A stretch of 64,000 bases of DNA from Paenibacillus sp. 453mf (GTDB taxonomy: Bacteria > Bacillota > Bacilli > Paenibacillales > Paenibacillaceae). The stretch covers positions 159,241 through 223,240 of the forward strand of contig NZ_FPAC01000006.1 of assembly GCF_900116105.1 (NCBI RefSeq), given 5' to 3'. The notes beneath the pieces were generated by a model that was not told the DNA's origin, did no database searches, and was given only the letters and a program-made list of their open reading frames with translations. Position 1 is the first letter of the stretch. Each line of letters starts with the position of its first letter. The position numbers and the translations under genes were made by a program. Shown piece after piece: positions 44,876-54,517 of this stretch.

Positions 44876-45410
44876 TTAACACCATCCCCCCATAAGGGAT
44901 GACAATCTTGCTGTTTGGAGAATTAATTGTATTTGTCAGAATGTCATTTATAAGGGTGGCAGCAGTTCGGTTAGTATTCTTCACAGTTACATTAAAGAAA
45001 TCGCCAGCTGCCAACTTGTATACGCGGTTAGGATGATCAATTCCATCAGTTGATGTTCTCGGGAAGAGTTTCTCGTTTATTTGAGCATTGTAAAATCCTT
45101 CGTAGTTTACGTTGTAGCCACCGAGAAATTCCCCGGCATCGCTGTATATGGGGTCATAGCGTTTGTGTAAGTGTTCCATTTGAATATCATATGTGTTACC
45201 TGTTAGAGTTAATTGATCTGAGAATTGGTTGTACATTGTTGGAGTGATAAAACCCTTATCTCTTACTGAATCGACGAATTGAGTTACTGAATTGAGTACA
45301 ACGATCTCTGAGATATCATCTTGCTTGTTTAATGAATTAGAAATGGGCCATATGAACATAAGCGCTAATGCAAGTATCAAGCCGAAGACTTTCTCGAAAT
45401 AATTCCACAC
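44862..45410 (-). CDS. Pseudopilin-like protein (182 aa)
   Basis: Starts at GTG 45410 with AAAGGGG upstream. One N-terminal span (about residues 7-25), then a helix and a beta-rich extracellular domain. Gene order and layout fit a TadE/TadF-like minor pilin. The stop overlaps the next gene. Confidence 0.65.
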   Translation of the reverse strand: MWNYFEKVFGLILALALMFIWPISNSLNKQDDISEIVVLNSVTQFVDSVRDKGFITPTMYNQFSDQLTLTGNTYDIQMEHLHKRYDPIYSDAGEFLGGYNVNYEGFYNAQINEKLFPRTSTDGIDHPNRVYKLAAGDFFNVTVKNTNRTAATLINDILTNTINSPNSKIVIPYGGMVLNEDY

Positions 45411-45426
45411 GATCTACATCCCCTTT

Positions 45427-45813
45427 TTAATTAAACCGTAACAAGGTCAATATTCCTTTTGAATCTCGAACGTAAGTAGGAGTATAGTTTTTAGCAATAT
45501 TGATACCCGAAACATTAACGGTGCTAGTATCCAATGTTTTGGGATATAGAACGCCATCAACTACTATATCAACCCCAATATCTTTTATTTTGTAAATCGA
45601 CTGACGAACTTCAGCCCCAGTCACTATGTATTCTGTTGGAACCTTAAGAGTGGTAGTAATACTGCGATCGGATTGTTCAGTCATTGTGTATGTCATTTCG
45701 TTTGTATCAGCAACTGTTTTGAAAAGATAGTATGAAATAGATAAGGCAGCTACAAAAATGAATGAAGCGAACGCAAGATATATTGCGGATCTTGTATTCT
45801 CACCAAGTCCCAT
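45427..45813 (-). CDS. Pseudopilin-like protein (128 aa)
   Basis: The best start is ATG 45813, 8 bases after AAGGG; a GTG at 45822 is open in frame but overlaps the binding site. One hydrophobic N-terminal segment (SAIYLAFASFIFVAALSISYYLF) and a short beta-rich exterior domain. Probably a minor pilin of the Tad-like system. Confidence 0.65.
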   Translation of the reverse strand: MGLGENTRSAIYLAFASFIFVAALSISYYLFKTVADTNEMTYTMTEQSDRSITTTLKVPTEYIVTGAEVRQSIYKIKDIGVDIVVDGVLYPKTLDTSTVNVSGINIAKNYTPTYVRDSKGILTLLRFN

Positions 45814-45875
45814 AATGATCACCCTTGTATTTAACTAGGGATGGCTAATTGAGCCCATCCCCTAGCTATTTTGAA

Positions 45876-46358
45876 TTAGTTTTGTGTGAAGATGAGACCA
45901 CGAATCACATTGCTGTTATCTTTGATAATTTCCGCTTTAAACTTACCAGACGGATTAATATAATCATTGCTCGATTCGTTTGCAGCATTAGTCAGGGTAC
46001 CCGTTGTATTATTTGACGTGATAGAACCATATCCTGTGCTTCCTACAGGCACAGTTGTGTTTACAGTTTTAAAGTACCAAGATCCAGTTGGGTTCTTACC
46101 AGTGATGACTTGAACACCAAACTCGCCCTTATCTTGGAACTTACGGAGTGCGTTTACAACTTGGCTACCTGATACGGTCGTGCCATCATAGACTGTGAAA
46201 GAGGTTTGTGCTAATTCCGTTTGGATTTCAGAGAAACTTGTTTGAGCTGTTTTCGTTGCATCTTGAGCGGAAGTAAACATTAACACTGCGGTCGTTATTA
46301 AAGCAATAGCCAAGAAAAGTCCTGCTGCCATTAATAATGCTTTTTGTGCATTACTCAT
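45876..46358 (-). CDS. Probable pilin of the Tad-like system (160 aa)
   Basis: The N-terminus is NAQKALLMAAGLFLAIALITTAVLMF, a hydrophobic helix typical of type IV or Flp-like pilins. It runs into an amphipathic helix (SAQDATKTAQTSFSEIQTEL) and a Thr/Ser/Gly-rich beta domain. It is directly downstream of the TadB/TadC platform gene. It may be the major subunit, since it is the first of four such genes. No prepilin peptidase gene was seen in the window. Confidence 0.65.
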   Translation of the reverse strand: MSNAQKALLMAAGLFLAIALITTAVLMFTSAQDATKTAQTSFSEIQTELAQTSFTVYDGTTVSGSQVVNALRKFQDKGEFGVQVITGKNPTGSWYFKTVNTTVPVGSTGYGSITSNNTTGTLTNAANESSNDYINPSGKFKAEIIKDNSNVIRGLIFTQN

Positions 46359-46376
46359 TTTTGATATTCCCCTTTA

Positions 46377-48464
46377 TTATAAGTTTTGTAATTGTTCGGA
46401 GTAGATTCTCATTTGTGAATAGCTCATGTACATAAGTGGTATTACAAGATAAAGAAAGATGACAGTGTATAGAGGGGCGAATCCGAGCAATCTGCCCCAA
46501 CTTGCCTTTTCTTCAATAGTTCTTTCGTAATCCTGTTTTCTTTGTTCAAAATAATAAGCTCGCTCTGTTTCAAGATCATCAAAGGCTTGCTTAATAGGGA
46601 CACGGGAGACAGCCAATTGTAATTTCTCAATGGTCCTTACTAATGGAGTAAATGGAGCATCCATCTTTAATTTTTCGAGCGCCTCTTCAGCTCCACTTTC
46701 ATAGTTAAGTACGCATGTATGTAACGGAGCTTTGAAAATAGAAGCAAACCGTGCCATCCACTCAAGTATAATCTCCACTGAGACGCGATCGATTTCGCTT
46801 AACATTGCTATAATGGTATGGAATTGATCCACTTCATTCTGCATATCCATTGCCCTTATACGTTTTTGGAAAATCAGAATCCAATATGGTATGTGGTATC
46901 CTACGTAACCCAACACTAAGCAAACTAGCACTTCCCACCACTTGAGATATTCAGAATTGATTTGATCAATCTTTGCAATTATTCTTTGCGTTGTATTGTT
47001 GAGCAAGGTATCGTTGGTGGCAACTTCTTCGTTCTGCTTGACCAATTGAACAACTTCGTTGTGCAAATCATCCTTTTTCACCCCCTTCAATTGATTAATG
47101 ATATTGCTATCAAAATCAGTGGTGGATTGAGCAACTTGCAACTCTTCTGCGGTCATCCGACCGAACAATGAATCATTTCTAGTTGGGGCCTCCATCACGT
47201 TTTTGACCGTAATTGTGTGCATCATTGTAAAAGATATCAAGAGTCCTATTGATAGACCAACGGATAACATTAATCTATGCAGATAATGCCACTCCATAGG
47301 AATACCGGCATTAGCATCTTTTAAAAGCTTACTTATTTTATAGTGAGCAGCAGTTCGCTTAGCTGGTTCTAAGCGATCAACAAGCCAATCGACTCCAGGT
47401 ATTCGAAATGCGAATTTCTCCCATGGGTGCTTTCTTACTTTGGCAACATATGTGCCTTCTTGCTGATCCTGCATTTTTTTTAGCAAGATATACGAGAGTA
47501 AGATAACAGCAAATATCACTATTTGGATAAGGAAACCAGCTTTACCTGAATAGAATTCTTCCATTGCGGGGAAGTAATTCGATGCCCAAATCTCAATTGG
47601 TTTAGTAAATATAATTGGTGTAATCGCTACAGCAGTAAGTCCTTTAAATAAATAGTTCAGTTTAGTCCTTTTCAAAATTTCCAAGTTAATTTCGCTTGTA
47701 AGTTTATTGAGGTTGTCCAGAAACAACGATCCATCTTTCACGACCTTATCACCGAACTCTTTAACCAGAAAGCTCATACCAGCGAATCCTTTGAGAAACC
47801 GATTCGGCGCCTTCTCGTAATAAGCAGCCAGGCTTTCTTCTGGTTTGTCTGATACTAGGACTTCATAAATTTTCTTTGCATGAAGAGACGCTTCATAGGA
47901 CGATGTTTCTGATGCTTCATGTAGAGCCTCTTCGATCATTCCATGCTGATGATAATGGTGACGTACGTCCTTAAGTAAATCTCGAAGCTGAATTAGTAAT
48001 CGATCCTCCACCCTATGAACAAATGTATCGATTAACATACCATTTATAACGATTGCAGCTAGTAGCAGCATGAAAACAAATGTTAAATCATGATTCATTA
48101 GTAAAAGTACTATTACAAAGGTGGCCATGATCCCTAGCGTATAGAAGACAATTTTCATTGTCTCGCGTCGCATAGTCAGCTCATCATATGAATGAATTGC
48201 TTGAAGTCTCCTGCGTATCTTTTGGATGTAAGACCGTAGTAACGGGACCTTGTTATATGCCATATACGAGTCTAAGAGGAGCTGATTAACTCGTTGCTTC
48301 CATTTAGACTTCCCCGTTCCAGTAAGTTGCTTAAAATTTGAATAGATTTCTTCAGTTCCGTTTCTCTGTAACTTTCGAGATACAATTTTATAGATTACAT
48401 AGAGGACCACACCGAGGAACATCGATACTACGGAAATAATAACGGCTAGCTTCTCTGTATCCAT
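46377..48464 (-). CDS. Tad pilus inner-membrane platform protein (TadB/TadC-like fusion)
   Basis: 695 aa with T2SSF-type (TadB/TadC) halves. About seven membrane spans fall in groups near residues 8-25, 105-145, 270-330 and 395-420, plus the C-terminal pair (YLKWWEVLVCLVLGYVGYHI; WGRLLGFAPLYTVIFLYLVIPLMYM). The cytoplasmic helical regions are characteristic (RDLLKDVRHHYHQHGMIEEAL; DQFHTIIAMLSEIDRVSVEIILEW). In most Tad systems TadB and TadC are separate, so this single long protein is a fusion or duplication. It overlaps the ATPase gene by 19 bp. Confidence 0.8.
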   Translation of the reverse strand: MDTEKLAVIISVVSMFLGVVLYVIYKIVSRKLQRNGTEEIYSNFKQLTGTGKSKWKQRVNQLLLDSYMAYNKVPLLRSYIQKIRRRLQAIHSYDELTMRRETMKIVFYTLGIMATFVIVLLLMNHDLTFVFMLLLAAIVINGMLIDTFVHRVEDRLLIQLRDLLKDVRHHYHQHGMIEEALHEASETSSYEASLHAKKIYEVLVSDKPEESLAAYYEKAPNRFLKGFAGMSFLVKEFGDKVVKDGSLFLDNLNKLTSEINLEILKRTKLNYLFKGLTAVAITPIIFTKPIEIWASNYFPAMEEFYSGKAGFLIQIVIFAVILLSYILLKKMQDQQEGTYVAKVRKHPWEKFAFRIPGVDWLVDRLEPAKRTAAHYKISKLLKDANAGIPMEWHYLHRLMLSVGLSIGLLISFTMMHTITVKNVMEAPTRNDSLFGRMTAEELQVAQSTTDFDSNIINQLKGVKKDDLHNEVVQLVKQNEEVATNDTLLNNTTQRIIAKIDQINSEYLKWWEVLVCLVLGYVGYHIPYWILIFQKRIRAMDMQNEVDQFHTIIAMLSEIDRVSVEIILEWMARFASIFKAPLHTCVLNYESGAEEALEKLKMDAPFTPLVRTIEKLQLAVSRVPIKQAFDDLETERAYYFEQRKQDYERTIEEKASWGRLLGFAPLYTVIFLYLVIPLMYMSYSQMRIYSEQLQNL

Positions 48465-50377
48465 GCTTCCTCACCCCCATTAATATTGGATGACCAGTGT
48501 TCGTCGATAAATTGTTTGAACTCCATTTGATCTACGTCAGACATATGTGCCAGCATTTCAGATTTGTTTCTTTCAGAAATTGGATTGACAGCGATATATC
48601 CACCAGTACGATATTCGATTATATTTCTTTCAGTAAATACTCTTCTATCCGTTTTTCTTCGGAAGTACTCCGTAGCGGTTTCCATAAAGGCTCCAACTTT
48701 CTCTTCTAAACCCTCAAGTTCTCGAAAATCAGTAGGATAATCATCCTGATAATCGAGTGGTATACATTCCGTGATTCGTTCTATGTAACGAAAACCGTTT
48801 GGATCGCGCTTAAGGTGAATATCAAAGTTTAGTACACTTACAACTTGCTCCTCAGCTATTTTTTCATCAGTAAATATATTCGTTTTCAGCAAGGAGTTGC
48901 GAATTGAAAATACCAGGTTTTTAAATGTCTTGGCATGATGAGTGAAGAGACTGAATAAGCTGGCTACTTGTGCTGTCTGAATCATATAAGCAGCTACAGG
49001 ATCTGTTGCAAGCTCACCGAGTATATTTACGTCCCCATCAGTTTTCTTAGATAGATCAAGACCTGCTTGTCCGGATATGGTTTCAGTTTCTCGAAAAGTG
49101 AGAATGTTGCGATCTCCGTATATTTTCCGAAGATGAAGTTCAAAAGCTGTTTCTTGAACACGAAGTCTGTATGTCGCATCGATATATTTAATCATTGCCA
49201 TGAGAAGCGTAGTTTTCCCTGCACCTTGTGGTCCAGTGATGGCCATAACCCGAGCTCCTTTAACAAGAAACTTGATGGCATCAGAAACCAGCTCACGACC
49301 TACGATTGTTTCAGGTATCAATTGATCAAGAGTCGCATTGGCTATATCGAATTTCCTTACAAAGAAGGCCCATGATTCAGAAAATCCAGGACGTACAACT
49401 ACCACACGAGACCCATCTTTCATATCGTTGACTTTAAAACCATTTGAATCAGACAGTTGTCCAGGGTTGTTATATCTATATATGTTCTGACATACGCGCT
49501 TCAATTCAGACTCAGTTCCAAATGTGAGGTAAGCTAAGTGAATCGGCTTCCCTTTATAGAAGACCCAGATGCTATCGTGACTATATTTGGTTGTCTTCTT
49601 TTTCAGCTGGCCTGAGACGAATGAGAGATCATAATCGTCTAGATCTACTTGATCTATGGGAACACCCGATACCCCGCCGGATACCCCATCAATCTTCATG
49701 TCTCTGATTTCGTCAATTACACTTAAACCTTTATATTGCTCATAGATACGCTGAACGATAATCTGGAGTTTGTCCTCAAAAGAAAGAGGCTTGATCTCCT
49801 TTTGGTACACCTCGTGAATCTCGCTGTCAGTAATGATATAAGAAGAAACTGTTCCTCCCTCAATCACGTTTTTCAATTCTGCGAGACCGTGTGCTTCAAA
49901 AAGAGCGCCTAGTGCGTTAGAGCCATGTTTCTTTTTATAAAGATGTAGAAGTATATCGTGCTTATCTTTAGAAGTTAGTAATTTTTTATTATCGAATGGT
50001 ATGACCCTATTGATGTTCTCATCGTTTAACCCATAAGTTTTCAGTAGTAAGTCGAATATGGTGTTTTTTACATAATTTTTATCTTGGAGATCGCCATAAG
50101 GACTATTTTTTAAAGCTTTCTGCAGCTGTAACCTTTGATTCATACGACGAGTATATTCCTCTTCAGATAAACCTAGATCGTCGATGTTACTTGTTGTCAT
50201 TTCATTAAGGCAAGTTTTTACGTACTCGATCAATCCCTCGAATGTATACTTCTTATCCAGTTTATGTGGGTCTTTGCGAGGGTTGCGATTATCCGTTAGT
50301 TTAAAGAAAATGAGAACCCCAACAAGGAACAACATGATCAGGATGAGTGATATATTAAGCAGCGCTCCTGCACTCAT
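48446..50377 (-). CDS. tadA: Tad/CpaF-type secretion ATPase
   Basis: 643 aa. One N-terminal membrane segment (about residues 6-24) is unusual for a TadA/CpaF ATPase. The cytoplasmic ATPase core follows: Walker A ITGPQGAGKTT, an arginine-rich region (LRKIYGDRNILTFRETE), the Walker-B-like GDVNILGELATDP and the histidine LFTHHAKTFKNLV. It powers pilus assembly or retraction. It is followed by the platform gene with a 19-bp overlap and preceded by two ATPase-like genes. Confidence 0.88.
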   Translation of the reverse strand: MSAGALLNISLILIMLFLVGVLIFFKLTDNRNPRKDPHKLDKKYTFEGLIEYVKTCLNEMTTSNIDDLGLSEEEYTRRMNQRLQLQKALKNSPYGDLQDKNYVKNTIFDLLLKTYGLNDENINRVIPFDNKKLLTSKDKHDILLHLYKKKHGSNALGALFEAHGLAELKNVIEGGTVSSYIITDSEIHEVYQKEIKPLSFEDKLQIIVQRIYEQYKGLSVIDEIRDMKIDGVSGGVSGVPIDQVDLDDYDLSFVSGQLKKKTTKYSHDSIWVFYKGKPIHLAYLTFGTESELKRVCQNIYRYNNPGQLSDSNGFKVNDMKDGSRVVVVRPGFSESWAFFVRKFDIANATLDQLIPETIVGRELVSDAIKFLVKGARVMAITGPQGAGKTTLLMAMIKYIDATYRLRVQETAFELHLRKIYGDRNILTFRETETISGQAGLDLSKKTDGDVNILGELATDPVAAYMIQTAQVASLFSLFTHHAKTFKNLVFSIRNSLLKTNIFTDEKIAEEQVVSVLNFDIHLKRDPNGFRYIERITECIPLDYQDDYPTDFRELEGLEEKVGAFMETATEYFRRKTDRRVFTERNIIEYRTGGYIAVNPISERNKSEMLAHMSDVDQMEFKQFIDEHWSSNINGGEEAWIQRS

Positions 50378-50380
50378 GAA

Positions 50381-51205
50381 TCATGCCCCCTTTTCACTAA
50401 AAATCTTCGTATCAAGACCGACCGCATCAAGTATCCCTTTCGAGAATCTACGAACTTCGCTCATAAAATAATAATTATCGTGAGAGTTCGTGATATTCTT
50501 ATTTCTCAGAAAGAATTCAATAACTGTCTTATCGTTCAAAGAATCCATAAAACCAGTGCAGTGAGGAACAGTAAAAATAGGAACCTTCGGTTTAAACATA
50601 CGGCTGATATTTGATAGTGAATATTTCGAATGTCGATCATATTGTCCAAGTACAATTACATATGTCTTATCTTCCAAGAATGGTGGAGGACTATTAAAGA
50701 ACTCCTCCAGTACGGCTCTGTTCTGATTTAAACTAACAACCACAAGATCTGATGGCTCCAAGACCACGTTTGAGAACTTATTCTTAATGCCGCTATTGAC
50801 ATCTACTAAAGTGAGATTGTAATAGTTCTTCGCAGCATCTAAAATTGTTTGGATTACATCAAGGACAGAATTAAACATCTCTTCGTTAGGTTTGGATGTA
50901 CCTCGTAGTAGTTCCAAGCGATCCTTTAGAATGGTATCCGTATAATCCTTTACAGCTGTCGGAGCAAGTTTATCGCTCTTCGCTAATAGCTCGAGAGCGT
51001 CGATGCCCTTCCGCGTGTATTCTATATTTTCCGAACTTTTTTTGTCTTTTAGAAACGTCGACTCAAGAGAAGACATTTCCCATTGAGTATGGCAAATGAG
51101 TGTACGAGTTACGTATTCGATACCTAGTATGCTCGACGCCGCAATCATATTTGCTGAGTTACCTGTTTGACCGTGGCGGCCGCTCCAAAATGCTATTTGC
51201 CCCAT
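50381..51205 (-). CDS. MinD/TadZ-like protein with altered P-loop (274 aa)
   Basis: It begins MGQIAFWSGRHGQTGNSANMIAAS, which aligns with the deviant Walker A of MinD/ParA-type proteins but lacks the usual lysine (GQTGNS instead of GKT/GKS). LTLVDVNSG and LVVVSLNQNR correspond to the later nucleotide-binding strands. TadZ-type proteins localise the Tad machine. Loss of the lysine suggests a non-hydrolysing scaffold. It overlaps the preceding gene by 13 bases. Confidence 0.65.
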   Translation of the reverse strand: MGQIAFWSGRHGQTGNSANMIAASSILGIEYVTRTLICHTQWEMSSLESTFLKDKKSSENIEYTRKGIDALELLAKSDKLAPTAVKDYTDTILKDRLELLRGTSKPNEEMFNSVLDVIQTILDAAKNYYNLTLVDVNSGIKNKFSNVVLEPSDLVVVSLNQNRAVLEEFFNSPPPFLEDKTYVIVLGQYDRHSKYSLSNISRMFKPKVPIFTVPHCTGFMDSLNDKTVIEFFLRNKNITNSHDNYYFMSEVRRFSKGILDAVGLDTKIFSEKGA

Positions 51206-51909
51206 CCGTATGACCTCCTTATAACTTGTTTCATGACAGCTTTCATTTCCCGTGTCTCCATATCTGAGAGCGCCTCGCTTAAGTCCTCGAGAGCTCTTTT
51301 GTAGTGACGCGATAATTTGCGAATGTTGATCTTTCCTTCGTGTTGATTATTGACTTTAATAGAATAATCAATCTCATCGAAGTAAAGTTCTATTACTTCT
51401 TCAGCCCATTTGATTGGCAATGGTCCTAATACAGTCTCTAAATATTCTGACGCTAGATCGGACTCAATGCCATTAACGACGATTTTTGTGAATTGTATTT
51501 GTTGCTCATCCTTTTCTGTTTCCTCATATAGGGTTTGAAGGGACCTTATCGTCTTATCGAGGGACATCTTTTCACTAGATGTTGCAATGTATTTATGATC
51601 GAAACGTTGGAAGTCGTTCCACTCAAGAAATTTATTACCGCTGAAGTGTAGGATAATTGATTCATATTGATGATGTTCTACCAAATATTCATCCAACTCT
51701 TTTATATCTTCAAACCCTACGGCAACATCAAATTCTTCAAACTCAACTACCTTGATGTTCTCATTGGGTAGTGGAGTACCGTACCGGATGTATCTTTCTT
51801 CAGTGCCGTCAACAAGAAGCACTTTTTTTCCTGAAACCGTTAATATTTTACTCGCATATTGCAGCAGATCGCTTATATCCGTGGAACCAATGAATAATGC
51901 ATTCTTCAT
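51193..51909 (-). CDS. ATPase-like Tad accessory protein without a P-loop (238 aa)
   Basis: It begins MKNALFIGSTDISDLLQYASKILTVSGKKVLLVDGTEERYI, the strand-helix-strand order of SIMIBI-type (ParA/MinD/TadZ) proteins, with no GxxGxGKT. ILHFSGNKFLEW and FTKIVVNGIES resemble later strands. The C-terminal 50 residues are helical. It sits between CpaB-like and TadZ-like genes, with coupling to the latter. A structural partner role is inferred. Confidence 0.55.
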   Translation of the reverse strand: MKNALFIGSTDISDLLQYASKILTVSGKKVLLVDGTEERYIRYGTPLPNENIKVVEFEEFDVAVGFEDIKELDEYLVEHHQYESIILHFSGNKFLEWNDFQRFDHKYIATSSEKMSLDKTIRSLQTLYEETEKDEQQIQFTKIVVNGIESDLASEYLETVLGPLPIKWAEEVIELYFDEIDYSIKVNNQHEGKINIRKLSRHYKRALEDLSEALSDMETREMKAVMKQVIRRSYGWGK

Positions 51910-51923
51910 AGGAGGCTTCCTTT

Positions 51924-53027
51924 CTATTTAACTAGCGGTTGTTCAAAAACATCTTGTTGTTTCTGAATATCATCAGCAGATTGGTCATTTTGCGAATCGT
52001 TCGGCTGTACTATTTGATCCTCTTGAATTCCTGAACTTGTCGGTTGTGATTCAGGTGTCACTAACGGAGTACTTGTGTCTACAGGAGTACCATCTGATCC
52101 GACACCGCCTCGCGCTTCGGAAAGCGCCTGGTTATTTTGCTCATTTGTTATTCGGTTATTTGCCACTTCTTGTTGGAGAATCAAGCTTCCATTCTGAATT
52201 TTCATCCGATCAACTTCAGATATTTGTGAGAGATTGTTCTCGAGCGTATTTCTTGCAACTTTACCTAGCTGTTCTGTTGCCTTTTCTAACACGTTTGGAT
52301 TAGATTGTATTAGGTCGATTACCTTCGCGTTTGCAGGATAATTCGGGATTGCTTTGTCTTGCAAAAACGGATCGACATAGGTGATTGCGTAGAGCTTTGC
52401 TCCCTGTAGGTAAGCATCTACGATAGCACTGGACATAACCAACAGTTCTGACTCATTAATGTCGTACCAGACAGTCGTACCAGACAAGTCTTCGACCTTT
52501 TTCTTAGAAAGCACTACGAAGTCTTCACCAGTAGGGAATGATATCCGTACATCGACGTACTGTCCTTTCTGGAGTTTCGTTGGGAGAATCATGACATTAT
52601 ATTCATGGAAACGAAGATCAGCTGGTGTAGGACCTTCATTAAACACCATGGAACTAATAATCGGTGTATTTTCACCAACATCAATCTTTACAACTTTACC
52701 TACAAGATCATCAGGGTTTTGAATCATATTGGCTGGAGCATCTTTTTCTGAGATTTGCACAGTTTTTAGATTTTTCTCCGTAAGTTTCACACCGGCTTTC
52801 AACTCTCCCGAAGAGACAACAACGCTTTTCTTAACGGCAAGTTCCTGCTGTAAAAGTTGTTCCGTTTCTTGCAATTTCTGCTCGTATTCAGACCTGATCT
52901 GTTTCTTTTCCTCTGCTTGCTGTTTATATACGAATACAGCCCCTCCAGAAAAAATGACACCCATAATGACTGCTCCTGCTACGCCAGCTGCTAACAGGTT
53001 TTTCGTACGTTGCCTGATTACTGACAC
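51924..53027 (-). CDS. cpaB: CpaB/RcpC-like SAF domain protein
   Basis: 367 aa starting at GTG 53027 (AGAGGTG 8 bases upstream). A membrane anchor (residues about 12-33) is followed by a coiled coil and an SAF domain (VVVSSGELKAGVKLTEKNLKTVQISEKDAP). A beta-rich CpaB C-terminal region follows (LPTKLQKGQYVDVRISFPTGEDFVVL) and a Ser/Thr/Gln-rich tail. CpaB/RcpC proteins are periplasmic or extracellular parts of Tad machines. The tail would be in the cell wall here. Confidence 0.85.
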   Translation of the reverse strand: MSVIRQRTKNLLAAGVAGAVIMGVIFSGGAVFVYKQQAEEKKQIRSEYEQKLQETEQLLQQELAVKKSVVVSSGELKAGVKLTEKNLKTVQISEKDAPANMIQNPDDLVGKVVKIDVGENTPIISSMVFNEGPTPADLRFHEYNVMILPTKLQKGQYVDVRISFPTGEDFVVLSKKKVEDLSGTTVWYDINESELLVMSSAIVDAYLQGAKLYAITYVDPFLQDKAIPNYPANAKVIDLIQSNPNVLEKATEQLGKVARNTLENNLSQISEVDRMKIQNGSLILQQEVANNRITNEQNNQALSEARGGVGSDGTPVDTSTPLVTPESQPTSSGIQEDQIVQPNDSQNDQSADDIQKQQDVFEQPLVK

Positions 53028-53044
53028 GTCTTACACACCTCTTC

Positions 53045-54517
53045 CTATAAAGTGAAATACATCGATACTCCTGCAAATACAAGTATCCCGAGAATTGCAA
53101 TGCTGATTTTGATTATCTTACGTTTTTTTGTTACTCGACCTTCAAATAGTTCATCGAAACATTCCCCCGTGTTATCCTGCTCCATAAAGGGATCTGGATG
53201 ATAAGGGATGGCTCGAACTGAAAATTCTTTGATTTCGCCCTGGATATCGTCTATTGTTTGTTTTTCTACGAAGGGAATAAGGAATTTCCATCTATGTTGA
53301 ATATCAGCGCGATTTAAAGTTATAAATTTTTTCAATGTGTGCTGCTTCCATTCACTCCCCGACCCTACAAGTAGCTGCACTCCCGCACGATGAAACTCTT
53401 CAATATAGTTAGAGTTTTCATAGAGACCAAGATCCAAAACAATATGTGTATGTTCTGATGTTAATTGTGAAGCCATGTCTATCTCATCGTCGTTCTTGAC
53501 AAAGGTAACTCCGTTAATTTGGAATTCGTCAGATCGATTCAAATCTACGTTTTTACCTTCGTAGGATTTCTCGATATAGACATATTCGCTGTTGCCACTA
53601 CATTCGATTAACTTTACTTGATACCCCTGCGATGCAAAGTAATTAGCAATAAGAATCGCTGTATGCGTCGTCCCTACTCCTCTATCAATTCCTGCTACAG
53701 CAATTATCTGTTTGCCTATGATACGATCTCGGACAATCACCTTTGGTTTCACAGGAGGTAAAGTCCAGAGGAATTCTTCTTCTTCGAGATCTTCCTCTAA
53801 TATGTCAGGCAATTGTAAGTTTTCCGTACCCTTTTGCTTCCCATACTCCAAAGAATTAACAGTTGTTGTTGGAGAACTCTCGTCGGTGATTGTTTGAGAA
53901 TCACTATTAATAGTAGGAATACGTTTTTCTTTAGGTACTGCCTTTGCTTCTTGTTTTTCATGCATGCTTTCTTTAGCAGAATTAACATTAATTGTGATGG
54001 ACTGACCGCCGTTTACAAATCTCCTCCAGGGGATATCTTTGTCGAACTCACGAAATTTCTTTACTTCGTTGTAAAGCATGGGATGATCAATACAACGAAT
54101 CAACTGTTTGACATTTAAAGACTCCGACTTTTGCGCAGACTTTGCGAATATGTTGTAGATGCCCATCGATACTAACTCAGCTAATAATGGATGACCCTGT
54201 GTTTCATCTGACAGGAAGATGATAGAGGTCTCACTAAAGTCATCTCTTATTTTCTCGATTACGTCTGCTAAAAACTCAAGCCGCTTATCTTTTCCTTTCT
54301 TAGCCATTGAACTGTTAATGACCAATCCATCTAGCTTAAAATCAGGTTGGTTTTTGAAAGAATGAAGGTCTTCAATAAGATGCTCTATGATGACATATAC
54401 TCCGAGAACATTTATCCCTTCAATCTCAAAATGTTTCTTTAAACCTTCACCAAGGTCTGGTTTAGGAGTCGCAATGATAACATTGCGTTTTCGTTCACGC
54501 TCTGTTTCATGCTCCAT
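53045..54517 (-). CDS. CpaE/TadZ-like localisation ATPase
   Basis: 490 aa. The N-terminal 140 residues resemble an atypical receiver domain (VIIATPKPDLGEGLKKHFEIEGI). After a linker comes a MinD-like domain with VAGIDRGVGTTHTAILIANYF (a deviant P-loop with threonine where lysine is expected) and HIVLDLGLY. A C-terminal membrane span (about residues 470-489) is unusual for CpaE/TadZ. The start ATG overlaps the XRE stop by 11 bases. It heads the structural part of the Tad operon. Confidence 0.8.
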   Translation of the reverse strand: MEHETERERKRNVIIATPKPDLGEGLKKHFEIEGINVLGVYVIIEHLIEDLHSFKNQPDFKLDGLVINSSMAKKGKDKRLEFLADVIEKIRDDFSETSIIFLSDETQGHPLLAELVSMGIYNIFAKSAQKSESLNVKQLIRCIDHPMLYNEVKKFREFDKDIPWRRFVNGGQSITINVNSAKESMHEKQEAKAVPKEKRIPTINSDSQTITDESSPTTTVNSLEYGKQKGTENLQLPDILEEDLEEEEFLWTLPPVKPKVIVRDRIIGKQIIAVAGIDRGVGTTHTAILIANYFASQGYQVKLIECSGNSEYVYIEKSYEGKNVDLNRSDEFQINGVTFVKNDDEIDMASQLTSEHTHIVLDLGLYENSNYIEEFHRAGVQLLVGSGSEWKQHTLKKFITLNRADIQHRWKFLIPFVEKQTIDDIQGEIKEFSVRAIPYHPDPFMEQDNTGECFDELFEGRVTKKRKIIKISIAILGILVFAGVSMYFTL

